Source: Abyssalbus ytuae (GTDB lineage Bacteria; Bacteroidota; Bacteroidia; Flavobacteriales; Flavobacteriaceae). Taken from it: 64,000 nt of DNA. Below the pieces are notes generated by a model. The model searched no databases. It was not told the origin of the DNA and worked only from the letters and a program-made list of their open reading frames with translations. Position 1 is the stretch's first letter. Every line of letters starts with the position of its first letter. Where the stretch lies: assembly GCF_022807975.1 (NCBI RefSeq), contig NZ_CP094358.1, positions 3,906,001-3,970,000 of the forward strand. The letters run 5' to 3'. Below, piece by piece: positions 45,813-54,792 of this stretch. The position numbers and the translations under genes were made by a program.

Positions 45813-47389
45813 TAATACTTTTTTTGTTCTTTAATTATCCGGCCGCCAAGATAAGTACAATCTTTTAATTTCCGCATGCTTTCAAAGGGTACTTTTACTT
45901 TATTATATTGATAAGTATTAGCGAGGGTCTGGGTTAAATTTCTATCACCTATACTTACATCAACATCATCCATAGTAAACTGGCAGGGGTGTTCATATCC
46001 GCAGGCATGGGTAATTTCAAGAAATTCTTTTCTGAAAGTACGGAAGTACTGATTAAGCCTGTCGCTTTTTAAAGGGATATTAATACCGTTTTGAAGCCAT
46101 TTCTTTTGTGTGGCCACTCCGCTCGGGCATCGGTTGGTATGGCAAATTTGTGCTTGTATGCATCCAATACTCATCATAGCTTCGCGTGCCACATTAATAC
46201 AGTCTGCACCCATGGCAAAGGCCATGGCGGCTTTAGCCGGAAAGCCCAGTTTACCACTGGCAATAAACACAATTCTGTTAGTTATTTCCTGTTGTTTGAA
46301 TATCTTATAAATATCACTAAAGGCATATACCCACGGTAAGGAAACATGATCGGCAAAACTGGGAGGAGCAGCCCCGGTGCCTCCTTCGCCACCGTCAATA
46401 GTTATAAAATCCGGCCCTTTTCCGGTTTGTTTCATCAGGGCAGCAAGTTCTACCCATTCATCAAGTTTGCCCACCGCCGCTTTTATACCTACAGGTAGTC
46501 CGGTTTCGGCAGCAATATCTTCAACAAACTCTATTAATTCGGCAACCGTTGAAAAAGCAGTGTGGCTGGATGGCGACAAAACATCTTTACCCATGGGTAC
46601 ATGGCGGATACCGGCTATTTCCGCCGTAATTTTTTTACCCGGCAATACACCTCCTTTTCCCGGTTTGGCTCCCTGGGAAAGTTTTATTTCGATGGCTTTT
46701 ATAAACGGATTCTTTTCTACCAGGGCTTTTAATTTTTCCATGGAAAAAATTCCATACTCATCCCTCACACCAAAATAGCCTGTACCAAAATGAAAAATAA
46801 CATCAGCTCCGGTAGAATGATAAGGAGACAAGCCGCCTTCGCCTGTATTGTGATAAGCCCCTGCTTTTTTTACCCCCACGTTCATAGACTCTACTGCCTT
46901 GGCTGATAAAGATCCGAAGCTCATTGCCGAAACATTTATAACCGATGCAGGCCTGTATGGTTTTTTTCTCTTATTATACCCACCCATTATTTTGGCGCAG
47001 GGAACAAAAGTTTTGTCCAGGTAGTTAGGATGATCCTCATGTACTTTATAAGGGATCAGGGCATTGTTTATAAAAATATACTGGTGGGAATAAATATCCC
47101 TGTCGGTTCCGAAACCTTCGTAATTATTTTCTTTTTTGGCCGATGCATATATCCATCCTCTTTCAATACGGTTAAAAGGTAACTCTTCCCTATTGTTAGC
47201 CACCAGGTACTGCCTTAATTCCGGTCCAATGCTTTCCAGCATATAACGTATATGGCCTACAATGGGAAAATTATGGCTTATGGTGTGGGCTTTTTGAAAA
47301 AAAATATCTCTTATCGCTAAAAGAGTTAAAGCAATAAGTATCCACAACCACCATGGTATGGAGCCCAAAAAAGAAAGAATACTATCCAT
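45812..47389 (-). CDS. FMN-binding glutamate synthase-like membrane protein
   Basis: The 525-aa product has an N-terminal transmembrane helix (WLWILIALTLLAI), then the FMN and glutamate-synthase barrel found in GltB: MSFGSLSAKAVESMNVG, EIKLSQGAKPGKGGVLPG, TIDGGEGGTGAAP and GADCINVAREAMMSIGC. A Cys pattern, C-x6-C-x4-C in CIQAQICHTNRC, suits a 3Fe-4S cluster. It has no glutaminase domain, so its ammonia or electron source is unclear. It follows the M20 hydrolase gene with 1 bp and precedes the small membrane protein. Confidence 0.87.
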   Translation of the reverse strand: MDSILSFLGSIPWWLWILIALTLLAIRDIFFQKAHTISHNFPIVGHIRYMLESIGPELRQYLVANNREELPFNRIERGWIYASAKKENNYEGFGTDRDIYSHQYIFINNALIPYKVHEDHPNYLDKTFVPCAKIMGGYNKRKKPYRPASVINVSAMSFGSLSAKAVESMNVGVKKAGAYHNTGEGGLSPYHSTGADVIFHFGTGYFGVRDEYGIFSMEKLKALVEKNPFIKAIEIKLSQGAKPGKGGVLPGKKITAEIAGIRHVPMGKDVLSPSSHTAFSTVAELIEFVEDIAAETGLPVGIKAAVGKLDEWVELAALMKQTGKGPDFITIDGGEGGTGAAPPSFADHVSLPWVYAFSDIYKIFKQQEITNRIVFIASGKLGFPAKAAMAFAMGADCINVAREAMMSIGCIQAQICHTNRCPSGVATQKKWLQNGINIPLKSDRLNQYFRTFRKEFLEITHACGYEHPCQFTMDDVDVSIGDRNLTQTLANTYQYNKVKVPFESMRKLKDCTYLGGRIIKEQKKY

Positions 47390-47390
47390 T

Positions 47391-48662
47391 TTAATTTCCT
47401 AAATAGTCAAATACAATTTGAGTAAATGTTTTTACTCCCAGCAGTAATCCGCTTTCATCAATATAAAAATCGGGAGTATGGTGAGGGGCAGGATTTGTTT
47501 CATCCAAAGGTTTTCCACCTAAAAAGAAGTAAAATCCGGGTATTTCTTTTTGAAAAAAGGCAAAATCTTCGGCACCGGTAATAGCTTTTATTAATATTAC
47601 ATTGTCTTTTCCTGCAGCTTTGTATAAAGATGGCAATGTTTTATCTGTTAACGCAGGATCATTATAGGTAATGGGAAGCCCGGAAGCAATTTCTATGGTA
47701 GCAGTGGCATTGTAAGCCGAGGCTATGGCAGGCACCATTTCTTTCATTCTCCTGTTTATTAATTTTTGCATGTCATAATCCAGGGTTCTTATGGTACCTA
47801 TTATTTCGGCACTTTCCGGAATGATGTTTGACCGTACACCACTGGTAATTTTACCTACGGAAATCACTGCAGCTTCGTTGGTTAATGGAGATTCCCTGCT
47901 GATGATTGTTTGCAAACCGTCAATTATTTTAGCCGAAACCATAATGGGGTCAATACCCGTCCATGGTGTGGAACCGTGAGTTTGTTTGCCTTTTACTTCT
48001 ATAGTAAAACGTTGTGAGGCTGCCATGGTGCCTCCCGGTTTGTATTCAATTTTTCCCACTTCGGTATCGGCACTTATATGAAGGCCAAAAATTGCTTCTA
48101 CTTCGGGGTTTTGCAGTACACCTTCCTTTACCATTAATTCGGCTCCGCCTTCTTCTCCCGGAGGTGCTCCTTCTTCCGCAGGTTGAAAAATAAATTTTAT
48201 AGTACCTGCAAAATCATTGTTTTTTGATAAAACTTCGGCCACACCCATTAAAATAGCAGTATGGGTATCATGGCCACAGGCATGCATAACTCCTGTTTTT
48301 TTCCCTAAGTATTCGGTTTCTACAGTAGATTTAAAAGGTACATTGGTTCTTTCGGTCACCGGCAGGGCATCAATATCGGCCCTCAGGGCTATTACCTTTC
48401 CCGGTTTTTTTCCTTCAAGAATACCTACAACCCCTGTTTTTGCTATTCCGGTTTGTACCTTTAAACCTAAACCTTTTAAATGTTTCTCTATTTTTTTTGC
48501 GGTATTGAATTCCCTGTTGGATAATTCCGGGTTTTCATGAAAATATCTTCGCCATTCAATAACTTTTTTTTCTATATCAGCAATGTCCTTTTCAAGGCTG
48601 GTTTGTGCATTTAAAAAAAATGAACATAAAATAAATAAGGTAGTGATCAGGTTTAGTTTCAT
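47391..48662 (-). CDS. Secreted M20D-family amidohydrolase
   Basis: The 423-aa product carries a signal peptide (KLNLITTLFILCSFFLNAQ) followed by a di-metal peptidase M20 catalytic domain. Metal ligands lie in GVMHACGHDTHTAILMG, EGAPPGEEGGAEL and the last GAEDFAFF; the dimerisation lid is in between (ITSGVRSNIIPESAEIIG). It fits hippurate/N-acyl-amino acid hydrolases that cut amide bonds of N-acylated amino acids. It is co-directional with, and 3 bp from, the DsrE-like lipoprotein gene. Confidence 0.92.
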   Translation of the reverse strand: MKLNLITTLFILCSFFLNAQTSLEKDIADIEKKVIEWRRYFHENPELSNREFNTAKKIEKHLKGLGLKVQTGIAKTGVVGILEGKKPGKVIALRADIDALPVTERTNVPFKSTVETEYLGKKTGVMHACGHDTHTAILMGVAEVLSKNNDFAGTIKFIFQPAEEGAPPGEEGGAELMVKEGVLQNPEVEAIFGLHISADTEVGKIEYKPGGTMAASQRFTIEVKGKQTHGSTPWTGIDPIMVSAKIIDGLQTIISRESPLTNEAAVISVGKITSGVRSNIIPESAEIIGTIRTLDYDMQKLINRRMKEMVPAIASAYNATATIEIASGLPITYNDPALTDKTLPSLYKAAGKDNVILIKAITGAEDFAFFQKEIPGFYFFLGGKPLDETNPAPHHTPDFYIDESGLLLGVKTFTQIVFDYLGN

Positions 48663-48665
48663 AAT

Positions 48666-49235
48666 TTAAAAGTTAATTAGTCTGTATTCTTCATTCTGTA
48701 GTTTCACCAAAGCTGTCATCGCCGATAAGGCAAATTTAACCTGTGGCAATGCTTTTTCTCTGGTTATGTTTCTGTGTGCTGCCGTTTGTCCGCATAAATA
48801 AATATCAACCCCTGCTTTTTCCAGCTCTTCCAGTAATAATGCGTTGGGATTATCGGCATCAAATTTTTCGTGGTAGTATGAGTTTTTTAAAATGTCGTGG
48901 GCGGCGCCGCCATGAATTACCAGTGCTACTTTTATATTTTGTACCGGAACCCCGTTTTGGGCATGAAGGTTTAAAAACCGGGCGGCAGATTCAATTAAAA
49001 GATTGGTTTTATTTTTATCATCAAAAGCCTTTCCTACATCAAAAACAACTTTTAGGGTATCGTTTTCATGTACTTTCATATCGGCCTCAGTAACTTCATA
49101 TACAGCTCCGAATTTATTAATAACAGGTCCGGTATTTGTTTTGGGTTTGTTGCCGGAACCTTCTTGTTGATTCTGTCCCTGGCAGGAGAAAAAGAGTAAT
49201 GAAAAAGAGTAAATAAAAAGAATTATTTTTGGCAT
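48666..49235 (-). CDS. DsrE/F-like lipoprotein
   Basis: The 189-aa product starts with a lipoprotein signal ending LLFFSC, with Cys18 as the likely lipid-modified residue. The mature domain is a DsrE-type alpha/beta fold: VKVVFDVGKAFDDKNKTN-like opening, LVIHGGAAHDILKN and YLCGQTAAHRNI with a Cys in the place often used for sulfur or thiol chemistry. DsrE proteins normally act in cytosolic sulfur relay; an envelope lipoprotein form is less usual. It opens the operon that continues through the M20 hydrolase to the glutamate-synthase-like protein. Confidence 0.8.
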   Translation of the reverse strand: MPKIILFIYSFSLLFFSCQGQNQQEGSGNKPKTNTGPVINKFGAVYEVTEADMKVHENDTLKVVFDVGKAFDDKNKTNLLIESAARFLNLHAQNGVPVQNIKVALVIHGGAAHDILKNSYYHEKFDADNPNALLLEELEKAGVDIYLCGQTAAHRNITREKALPQVKFALSAMTALVKLQNEEYRLINF

Positions 49236-49363
49236 GTATAACGAGGTTTGAATTTTAAAGATAATATTTAAAAATGTGTTTATAAATATTTTTCTTAAAC
49301 TTTAATAATAGTTACATAATATTTAAATTCACATTTTGTTTCTACACTAACATAAAAACAGTC

Positions 49364-51694
49364 TTGGAAAAGTATTTAGAGGAATTAAATGAGGCACAGA
49401 AAGCTCCCGTTTTGCATAAGGAAGGGCCGTTAATGGTTATTGCCGGGGCAGGATCGGGAAAAACAAGGGTATTGACGTTTCGTATAGCGTATTTAATGGA
49501 GCAGGGGGTAGACCCTTTTAATATCCTGGCGCTCACTTTTACAAATAAAGCTGCCCGTGAGATGAAAAAGCGTATTGCCCAGATTGTAGGGGCAAGCGAG
49601 GCAAAAAATCTTTGGATGGGGACATTCCACTCTATTTTTGCAAAAATCTTACGGTTTGAAGCAGATAAGTTAGGTTACCCAAGCAATTTTACAATATACG
49701 ATACCCAGGATTCCCAAAGGTTGATAGGTGCGATTATTAAAGAGATGGGGCTTGATAAGGATATTTATAAATACAAACAAATACAAAACAGGATATCGTC
49801 GTTTAAAAACAGTTTAATAACCGTAAGGGCTTATTATAATAACCCCGAACTGGTAGAGGCTGATGCCATGGCCAAGCGCCCCCGGGTAGGAGAAATTTAT
49901 GAAGCTTACTGCGATCGTTGTTTCAAAGCAGGTGCAATGGATTTTGATGACCTTCTCCTTAAAACCAATGAGTTACTTACCCGTTTCCCTGAGGTTTTAA
50001 TGAAATACCAGGAAAGGTTTAAATATATTTTGGTAGATGAGTACCAGGATACTAATCATTCTCAATATCTTATTGTAAAAGCTTTGAGTGACCGTTACCA
50101 GAATATTTGTGTGGTGGGTGATGATGCTCAGAGTATTTATGCCTTCAGGGGGGCCAACATTAATAATATTTTAAATTTTCAAAGGGATTATGACGATGTA
50201 AAGGTATACAGGCTTGAACAAAATTATCGTTCAACCAAAAATATTGTAAATGCGGCAAATTCAGTTATAGAAAAAAATAAACAAAGGTTAGATAAGAATG
50301 TATGGACTGCCAATGATGACGGTTCTTTTATAAAAGTACAAAGATCAATAACCGATGCCGAAGAAGGGCGTTTTGTAGCTTCATCTATTTTTGAAAATAA
50401 AATGCAATATCAGCTATCCGAGGGAGATTTTGCCGTATTATACAGAACAAATTCTCAATCGAGGGCTATAGAAGATGCTTTAAGAAGAAAAGATATTCCC
50501 TATAGGATTTATGGAGGGCTTTCTTTTTACCAGCGCAAGGAAATAAAAGATGTTTTATGTTATCTGCGATTGGTACTTAATCCTAAAGATGAAGAAGCAC
50601 TGGTACGAATCATAAATTTTCCGACCAGGGGCATAGGCCAGACAACAATGGAGAAGTTAACGGTAGCAGCCAATCATTACAAACGTTCCGTTTTTGAGGT
50701 GATGGAAAACCTGGATAAAATTGATCTTAAAATAAATACAGGTACCAAAACAAAGCTGGATAATTTTGTGACCATGATTAAAAGCTTTCAGATTATCAAT
50801 AAAGAATCAGATGCTTTTACAGTGGCTGAACATGTGGTTAAAAAAACAGGGATACTCCAGGAGTTTAAAAAAGACGGCACTCCGGAAGGAATTGCCCGGA
50901 TGGAAAATATAGAAGAACTCTTAAACGGTATTAAGGATTTTATTGAAGGACAAAAAGAACTGGCTGATGCCAACGGTTCTTTGGCTGAATTTCTGGAAGA
51001 TGTTGCGCTGGCCACAGATCTTGATAAAGATACCGGTGATGATGACCGGGTTGCTTTAATGACAATTCACCTTGCAAAGGGACTGGAGTTTCCTTATGTG
51101 TATATTGTAGGAATGGAAGAAGATTTATTTCCCTCGGCTATGAGTATGAATACCCGAAGTGAACTGGAGGAGGAGAGAAGGTTGTTTTATGTAGCGTTAA
51201 CCAGGGCCGAGAAACAGGCGTATTTAACTTATACACAAAGCAGGTACCGCTGGGGAAAACTTATTGATGCTGAACCCAGCAGGTTTATTGAAGAGATAGA
51301 TGATAAATACCTGGAGTATTTAACCCCGCCGTTAGATGCCGGTTACCGGTATAAGCCGCTTATTGATGCAGATATATTTGGCGAAGTAGATAAAAGTAAA
51401 CTCCGCTTAAAAAGGCCTGTGGCGGGTACACCACCATCTTATAAGAAACCTTCGGAAGAAAAGTTGCGTAAATTGCGTAAACTAAAACCTGGTTTAGACC
51501 AACCGGTAGAGAATAATAATTTGTTTGACAATGATTTATCAGTTGGAAATAAAGTAGAACATTCCCGCTTTGGAAAAGGAGAAATCATAAAGATTGAAGG
51601 GGTGGGAAATGATAAAAAAGCCGAAATAAAATTTGAGAACGGTGGTATAAAAAAACTTCTTTTACGGTTTGCAAGGTTGAAGGTGATTGGTTAG
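49364..51694 (+). CDS. UvrD/PcrA-type superfamily 1 DNA helicase
   Basis: The 776-aa product unwinds DNA in repair and replication restart. Its motifs are complete: Q motif LNEAQKAPV, Walker A AGAGSGKT with Lys33, Walker B VDEYQDTNHSQY, GDDAQSIYAFRGAN, LEQNYRSTKNIV and VALMTIHLAKGLEFPYV with ALTRAEKQ. A C-terminal segment after residue 640 (GNKVEHSRFGKGEIIKIE) resembles the RNA-polymerase-binding Tudor-like fold of PcrA. The start is a TTG at 49364; no in-frame ATG lies upstream that preserves the Q motif, and the first ATG downstream would delete it. Confidence 0.92.
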   Translation: MEKYLEELNEAQKAPVLHKEGPLMVIAGAGSGKTRVLTFRIAYLMEQGVDPFNILALTFTNKAAREMKKRIAQIVGASEAKNLWMGTFHSIFAKILRFEADKLGYPSNFTIYDTQDSQRLIGAIIKEMGLDKDIYKYKQIQNRISSFKNSLITVRAYYNNPELVEADAMAKRPRVGEIYEAYCDRCFKAGAMDFDDLLLKTNELLTRFPEVLMKYQERFKYILVDEYQDTNHSQYLIVKALSDRYQNICVVGDDAQSIYAFRGANINNILNFQRDYDDVKVYRLEQNYRSTKNIVNAANSVIEKNKQRLDKNVWTANDDGSFIKVQRSITDAEEGRFVASSIFENKMQYQLSEGDFAVLYRTNSQSRAIEDALRRKDIPYRIYGGLSFYQRKEIKDVLCYLRLVLNPKDEEALVRIINFPTRGIGQTTMEKLTVAANHYKRSVFEVMENLDKIDLKINTGTKTKLDNFVTMIKSFQIINKESDAFTVAEHVVKKTGILQEFKKDGTPEGIARMENIEELLNGIKDFIEGQKELADANGSLAEFLEDVALATDLDKDTGDDDRVALMTIHLAKGLEFPYVYIVGMEEDLFPSAMSMNTRSELEEERRLFYVALTRAEKQAYLTYTQSRYRWGKLIDAEPSRFIEEIDDKYLEYLTPPLDAGYRYKPLIDADIFGEVDKSKLRLKRPVAGTPPSYKKPSEEKLRKLRKLKPGLDQPVENNNLFDNDLSVGNKVEHSRFGKGEIIKIEGVGNDKKAEIKFENGGIKKLLLRFARLKVIG

Positions 51695-51751
51695 TTCTTT
51701 TCTCCATAACAACATAGGTTTTTAAGACATTTTTATATTTAACTTTACTAT

Positions 51752-52375
51752 ATGGCAGACTTAATCAGGATATATGAAGAAAACCCCAACCCTAAAGAAA
51801 TAAAAAGGGTAGCCGATATTTTGCGTAAGGGAGGGTTGGTGATATATCCTACTGATACTGTATACGGGTTAGGTTGCGATATTACCAATTCCAAAGCCCT
51901 GGAACGTATTGCATGGATAAAAGGGGTAAAACTGGACAAAGCCAATTTTTCATTTGTTTGTGCCGATTTAAGCAATCTGTCAGATTATGTGAAACAAATA
52001 GACACCCCTACTTTTAAAATACTTAAAAAGGCATTACCGGGACCTTTTACCTTTATTTTGCCGGGGAACAATAGCCTTCCAAAAGATTTTAAAAAGAAAA
52101 AAACAGTGGGTATCAGGGTGCCGGCCAATAATATTGCGGTAGCTTTGGTTAAGGAATTAGGTAACCCCATAGTGTCTACTTCTATTTATGATGAAGATGA
52201 ACTTCTTGAATACACTACCGATCCGGAGTTGATTTTTGAAAAATGGGAAAACCTGGTAGATGTGGTTATTGATGGCGGTTATGGAGATAATGTTGCCTCT
52301 ACCGTTATAGATTTATCAGGTTCTGAACCCCTGGTGGTAAGAGAAGGGAAGGGGAAAGTTGAAGAAATATTGTAA
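51752..52375 (+). CDS. L-threonylcarbamoyladenylate synthase (Sua5/YciO/TsaC family)
   Basis: It forms threonylcarbamoyl-AMP from threonine, bicarbonate and ATP for the t6A modification of tRNA. The 207-aa single-domain product has YPTDTVYGLGCDITN near residue 33, the conserved LPGPFTFIL, VGIRVPANNIA and STVIDLSG. It lacks the Sua5 C-terminal domain. YciO-type paralogues of uncertain activity look alike, so I withhold a symbol. It is tail to tail with the PII gene through a bidirectional terminator. Confidence 0.87.
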   Translation: MADLIRIYEENPNPKEIKRVADILRKGGLVIYPTDTVYGLGCDITNSKALERIAWIKGVKLDKANFSFVCADLSNLSDYVKQIDTPTFKILKKALPGPFTFILPGNNSLPKDFKKKKTVGIRVPANNIAVALVKELGNPIVSTSIYDEDELLEYTTDPELIFEKWENLVDVVIDGGYGDNVASTVIDLSGSEPLVVREGKGKVEEIL

Positions 52376-52416
52376 AAACCTTTCAGGTTCATAAAACCTG
52401 AAAGGTTTATTTTTTT
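52376..52416. terminator. Bidirectional terminator between the TsaC-type and PII genes
   Basis: Perfect 14-bp arms AAACCTTTCAGGTT and AACCTGAAAGGTTT with a 5-nt loop, then a T-run; the A-rich flank suits the opposite strand. This AGGTTT/AACCT stem is a form I recall recurring in flavobacterial genomes. Confidence 0.87.
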
Positions 52417-52419
52417 CTT

Positions 52420-52758
52420 TTATTTTAAAGATTCCGAACCTTTTTCCCTGGTTCTTATTCTATATGTTTCTTCCACTGGCGAAACAAATATTTTCCCGTC
52501 ACCTACATTTCCGGAATAGGCAGCGGTTAAAATAGCCTCAACAGTCCTGTCAACAAAATTATCAGAAACGACAATTGATAAATATCTTCGCTGTATATCG
52601 GCAGTACTGTAACTTACGCCACGATATACATGTCCTTTTTTTTCATTACCCACTCCGGTAACATCCCAATAACTGAAAAAATTAACTTCGACCTGGTGTA
52701 ATGCATCCCGTACATCATCAAATTTAGATTTACGGATAATTGCTTCTATTTTTTTCAT
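52420..52758 (-). CDS. PII nitrogen regulatory protein
   Basis: PII senses ATP/ADP and 2-oxoglutarate and controls ammonium uptake and glutamine synthetase. The 112-aa product begins KKIEAIIRKSKFDDVRDAL and keeps the B and C loops (AAYSGNVGDGKIFVSPVEE, RIRTREKG). In the T-loop, KGHVYRGVSYS holds the Tyr (residue 50) equivalent to the uridylylated Tyr51 of E. coli, but the loop is two residues shorter between His and Tyr. No amtB or glnA is adjacent; here it follows an OmpA-type gene across a terminator. Confidence 0.92.
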   Translation of the reverse strand: MKKIEAIIRKSKFDDVRDALHQVEVNFFSYWDVTGVGNEKKGHVYRGVSYSTADIQRRYLSIVVSDNFVDRTVEAILTAAYSGNVGDGKIFVSPVEETYRIRTREKGSESLK

Positions 52759-52792
52759 AGGTTCATCTTTTTAAATTAGGCGTATTTTAAAC

Positions 52793-52819
52793 AAAAAAAG
52801 CGTAACTATATTGTTACGC
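52793..52819 (-). terminator. Terminator of the OmpA-type lipoprotein gene
   Basis: GCGTAAC (52800-52806) and GTTACGC (52813-52819) with a 6-nt loop; the A-run at 52793-52799 becomes the U-tract of the minus-strand transcript. Confidence 0.8.
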
Positions 52820-52848
52820 CTTTTATTTTATTATTGTTTCATATCACA

Positions 52849-53709
52849 TTAGTTGATAGCAGGATCTTTCATTCCTTCTTCAATCATGCTGTAGAACTGG
52901 TCAATTTTAGGTAATACCACGATTCTTGTTCTACGATTTTTTGCTCTGCCTGTTGAAGAAGAATTAGATTCTACAGGTATATATTCACCTCTACCGGCAG
53001 CGGTCATTCTTGCAGGGCTTACATGAAATTCATTTTGCAGTATTCTAACAACAGCAGTTGCTCTTAAAACACTTAAATCCCAGTTATCTTTAATTCCTGC
53101 TCTGCTAATCGGCACATTATCGGTATGGCCTTCTACTAAAAATTCAAAGTCAGGTTTATTGTTTACCACAGTTGCCACTTTACCGAGAACTTCTTTTGCT
53201 TTAGAGGTAACATTGTAACTACCGCTTGAGAATAAAAGCTTGTCAGATATGTTTACGTAAACTACTCCTTTTTCTACACTTACATTAATGTCTTCATCAT
53301 CCAGATTACCTAATACACCTTTTAAGCTTTGTACTAAAGCAAGGTTTACAGAGTCTCTTCTGGTAACAGCATCTTGTAATTTTCTGATAGTAAGATCTTT
53401 TTCTCTTAAACTTTCAAGTGACTTTTCAAGGTTTTCAGCACCTTTGGTAGTTAAAGTTGTTAAGTTTCCAACATTATTTATAAGTTCCTGGTTATTTGCT
53501 CTAAGCATTTTATTCTGATCCCTGAGAGCATTTACGGAAGAACTAAGGGATGCTTTATCTTCCAGGCATGAATTTAATTTAACTGTTGCTGAATTTAATA
53601 AATCTTGTGTTTCTTTTTGTTTTGCCTCTAATTCAGCATATTGTTTTTTAGATACACATGATGTTAATAATAATGCTCCAACGGTACCTAATAAAAAAAT
53701 TTTTTTCAT
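52849..53709 (-). CDS. OmpA-family lipoprotein
   Basis: The 286-aa protein has a lipoprotein signal with LLLTSC (Cys18), a long coiled coil at about residues 22-125 and a C-terminal OmpA domain. The latter shows LLFSSGSYNVTSKAKEVL, VEGHTDNVPISRAG and ARMTAAGRGEYIPVESNSSS with TGRAKNRRTRIVV, the peptidoglycan-binding residues D and R of the NxxLSxxRA-like region being present. It probably ties the outer membrane to the cell wall. It is a Pal/MotB-type arrangement, but no tol genes are nearby. Confidence 0.9.
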   Translation of the reverse strand: MKKIFLLGTVGALLLTSCVSKKQYAELEAKQKETQDLLNSATVKLNSCLEDKASLSSSVNALRDQNKMLRANNQELINNVGNLTTLTTKGAENLEKSLESLREKDLTIRKLQDAVTRRDSVNLALVQSLKGVLGNLDDEDINVSVEKGVVYVNISDKLLFSSGSYNVTSKAKEVLGKVATVVNNKPDFEFLVEGHTDNVPISRAGIKDNWDLSVLRATAVVRILQNEFHVSPARMTAAGRGEYIPVESNSSSTGRAKNRRTRIVVLPKIDQFYSMIEEGMKDPAIN

Positions 53710-53740
53710 AATAAAATAGGTTTCTGGTTTTTTGTTTAAT

Positions 53741-53767
53741 CAAAATTATTAAAAATGTTAATACCAA
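53741..53767 (-). promoter_or_regulatory. Promoter of the OmpA-type lipoprotein gene
   Basis: On the minus strand, TTG (53765-53767), a 16-bp spacer and TAATTTTG (53741-53748). The spacer is about one base short of the usual 17-21, but both boxes are consensus, and the start codon follows about 30 bp later. Confidence 0.5.
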
Positions 53768-53781
53768 ATACTAATAAGTGC

Positions 53782-54783
53782 TTAATCTTTTTTAAAATTA
53801 TCATAATATTTCTTATTAGCTATAAAATAAGACCATACAACGGATTTAGTATCATAATATTTTTCATTTTTCAGATTTTTTGTTCTTTTTTTGAAAGTTT
53901 TAACAAAATAGTAATAAAAACTTAAATGAGCTCTTATAATGGACAAAATATGAAGAGGTTTGAACTGGCTCAGGAACCTTACTCCAGCAATTGCATCCAG
54001 AAACAACCGGGTAATAATAACAGGAAAAAGTTTTTGGGACGGGAGGTTCTTAAGTAATGAAAAAAGGGAATTCCTGAAATTTAAAAAGGTTTTTTTAGGA
54101 TTGACATTGCTTAATGTTGCTCCTCCCACATGGTAAACATGGGACATACCAGTATAATAAACTTTATAGCCCTGGTTTTGTGCTCTCCAGCAAAGGTCTA
54201 TTTCTTCCTGATGGGCAAAATAGTCTTCATCCAATCCTTTTAAAGTATTGTAAGCCTCACTTTTTATAAAAAAACATGCACCTGAAGCCCAGAATATCTC
54301 GGTTATGTCATTATATTGGCCATTATCCTTTTCTAATGTATTAAAAATTCTCCCTCGGCAATAGGGATATCCAAAAGAATCGATAAAACCTCCTGCAGCT
54401 CCTGCATATTCAAAGTATTCTTTCTTTTTATAATCTAAAATTTTAGGTTGAACAATAGCCGCTTCGGGGTGTTTTCTGAAGATTTCCATTACCGGTTTTA
54501 ACCAGTTTTCAGTTACTTCAACATCTGAATTTAAAAGGCAGAAAACATCTGCTTCAACATGTTTTAATGCCTCATTGTAACCCTGTGCATAGCCTCCGTT
54601 TGTTTTATTTTGGATGACTGAAATATCAGGATAAGTTGTTTTGATAAATTCAACCGAATTATCAGTAGAGGCATTATCAGCAACATAAATGGAGGCTTCC
54701 GGAGAAAATTTTATTACGGTCGGCAAAAATTTTTCTAAAAGCTTTTTGCCGTTCCAGTTAAGTATTACAATAGCTGTTTTCAA
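53782..54783 (-). CDS. GT2 family glycosyltransferase
   Basis: The 333-aa product has the GT-A nucleotide-sugar domain: VILNWNGKKLLEKFLPTV at the start, VADNASTDNSVEF, GGYAQGYNEALK and the metal-binding LLNSDVEV (D-x-D-like). WASGACFFIKSEAY, HQEEIDLCWRAQNQGYKVYY and the C-terminal HVGGAT complete the rhamnosyltransferase-like pattern. It probably transfers a sugar in cell-surface polysaccharide synthesis; donor and acceptor are unknown. It is the downstream gene of the HsdR-N protein, 10 bp apart. Confidence 0.88.
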   Translation of the reverse strand: MKTAIVILNWNGKKLLEKFLPTVIKFSPEASIYVADNASTDNSVEFIKTTYPDISVIQNKTNGGYAQGYNEALKHVEADVFCLLNSDVEVTENWLKPVMEIFRKHPEAAIVQPKILDYKKKEYFEYAGAAGGFIDSFGYPYCRGRIFNTLEKDNGQYNDITEIFWASGACFFIKSEAYNTLKGLDEDYFAHQEEIDLCWRAQNQGYKVYYTGMSHVYHVGGATLSNVNPKKTFLNFRNSLFSLLKNLPSQKLFPVIITRLFLDAIAGVRFLSQFKPLHILSIIRAHLSFYYYFVKTFKKRTKNLKNEKYYDTKSVVWSYFIANKKYYDNFKKD

Positions 54784-54792
54784 ATCAATATT

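Noticed and set aside
46377-46778. 133-codon plus-strand frame inside the glutamate-synthase-like gene
   Set aside because: It is a shadow of the real minus-strand gene, whose frame contains the FMN and Fe-S motifs.
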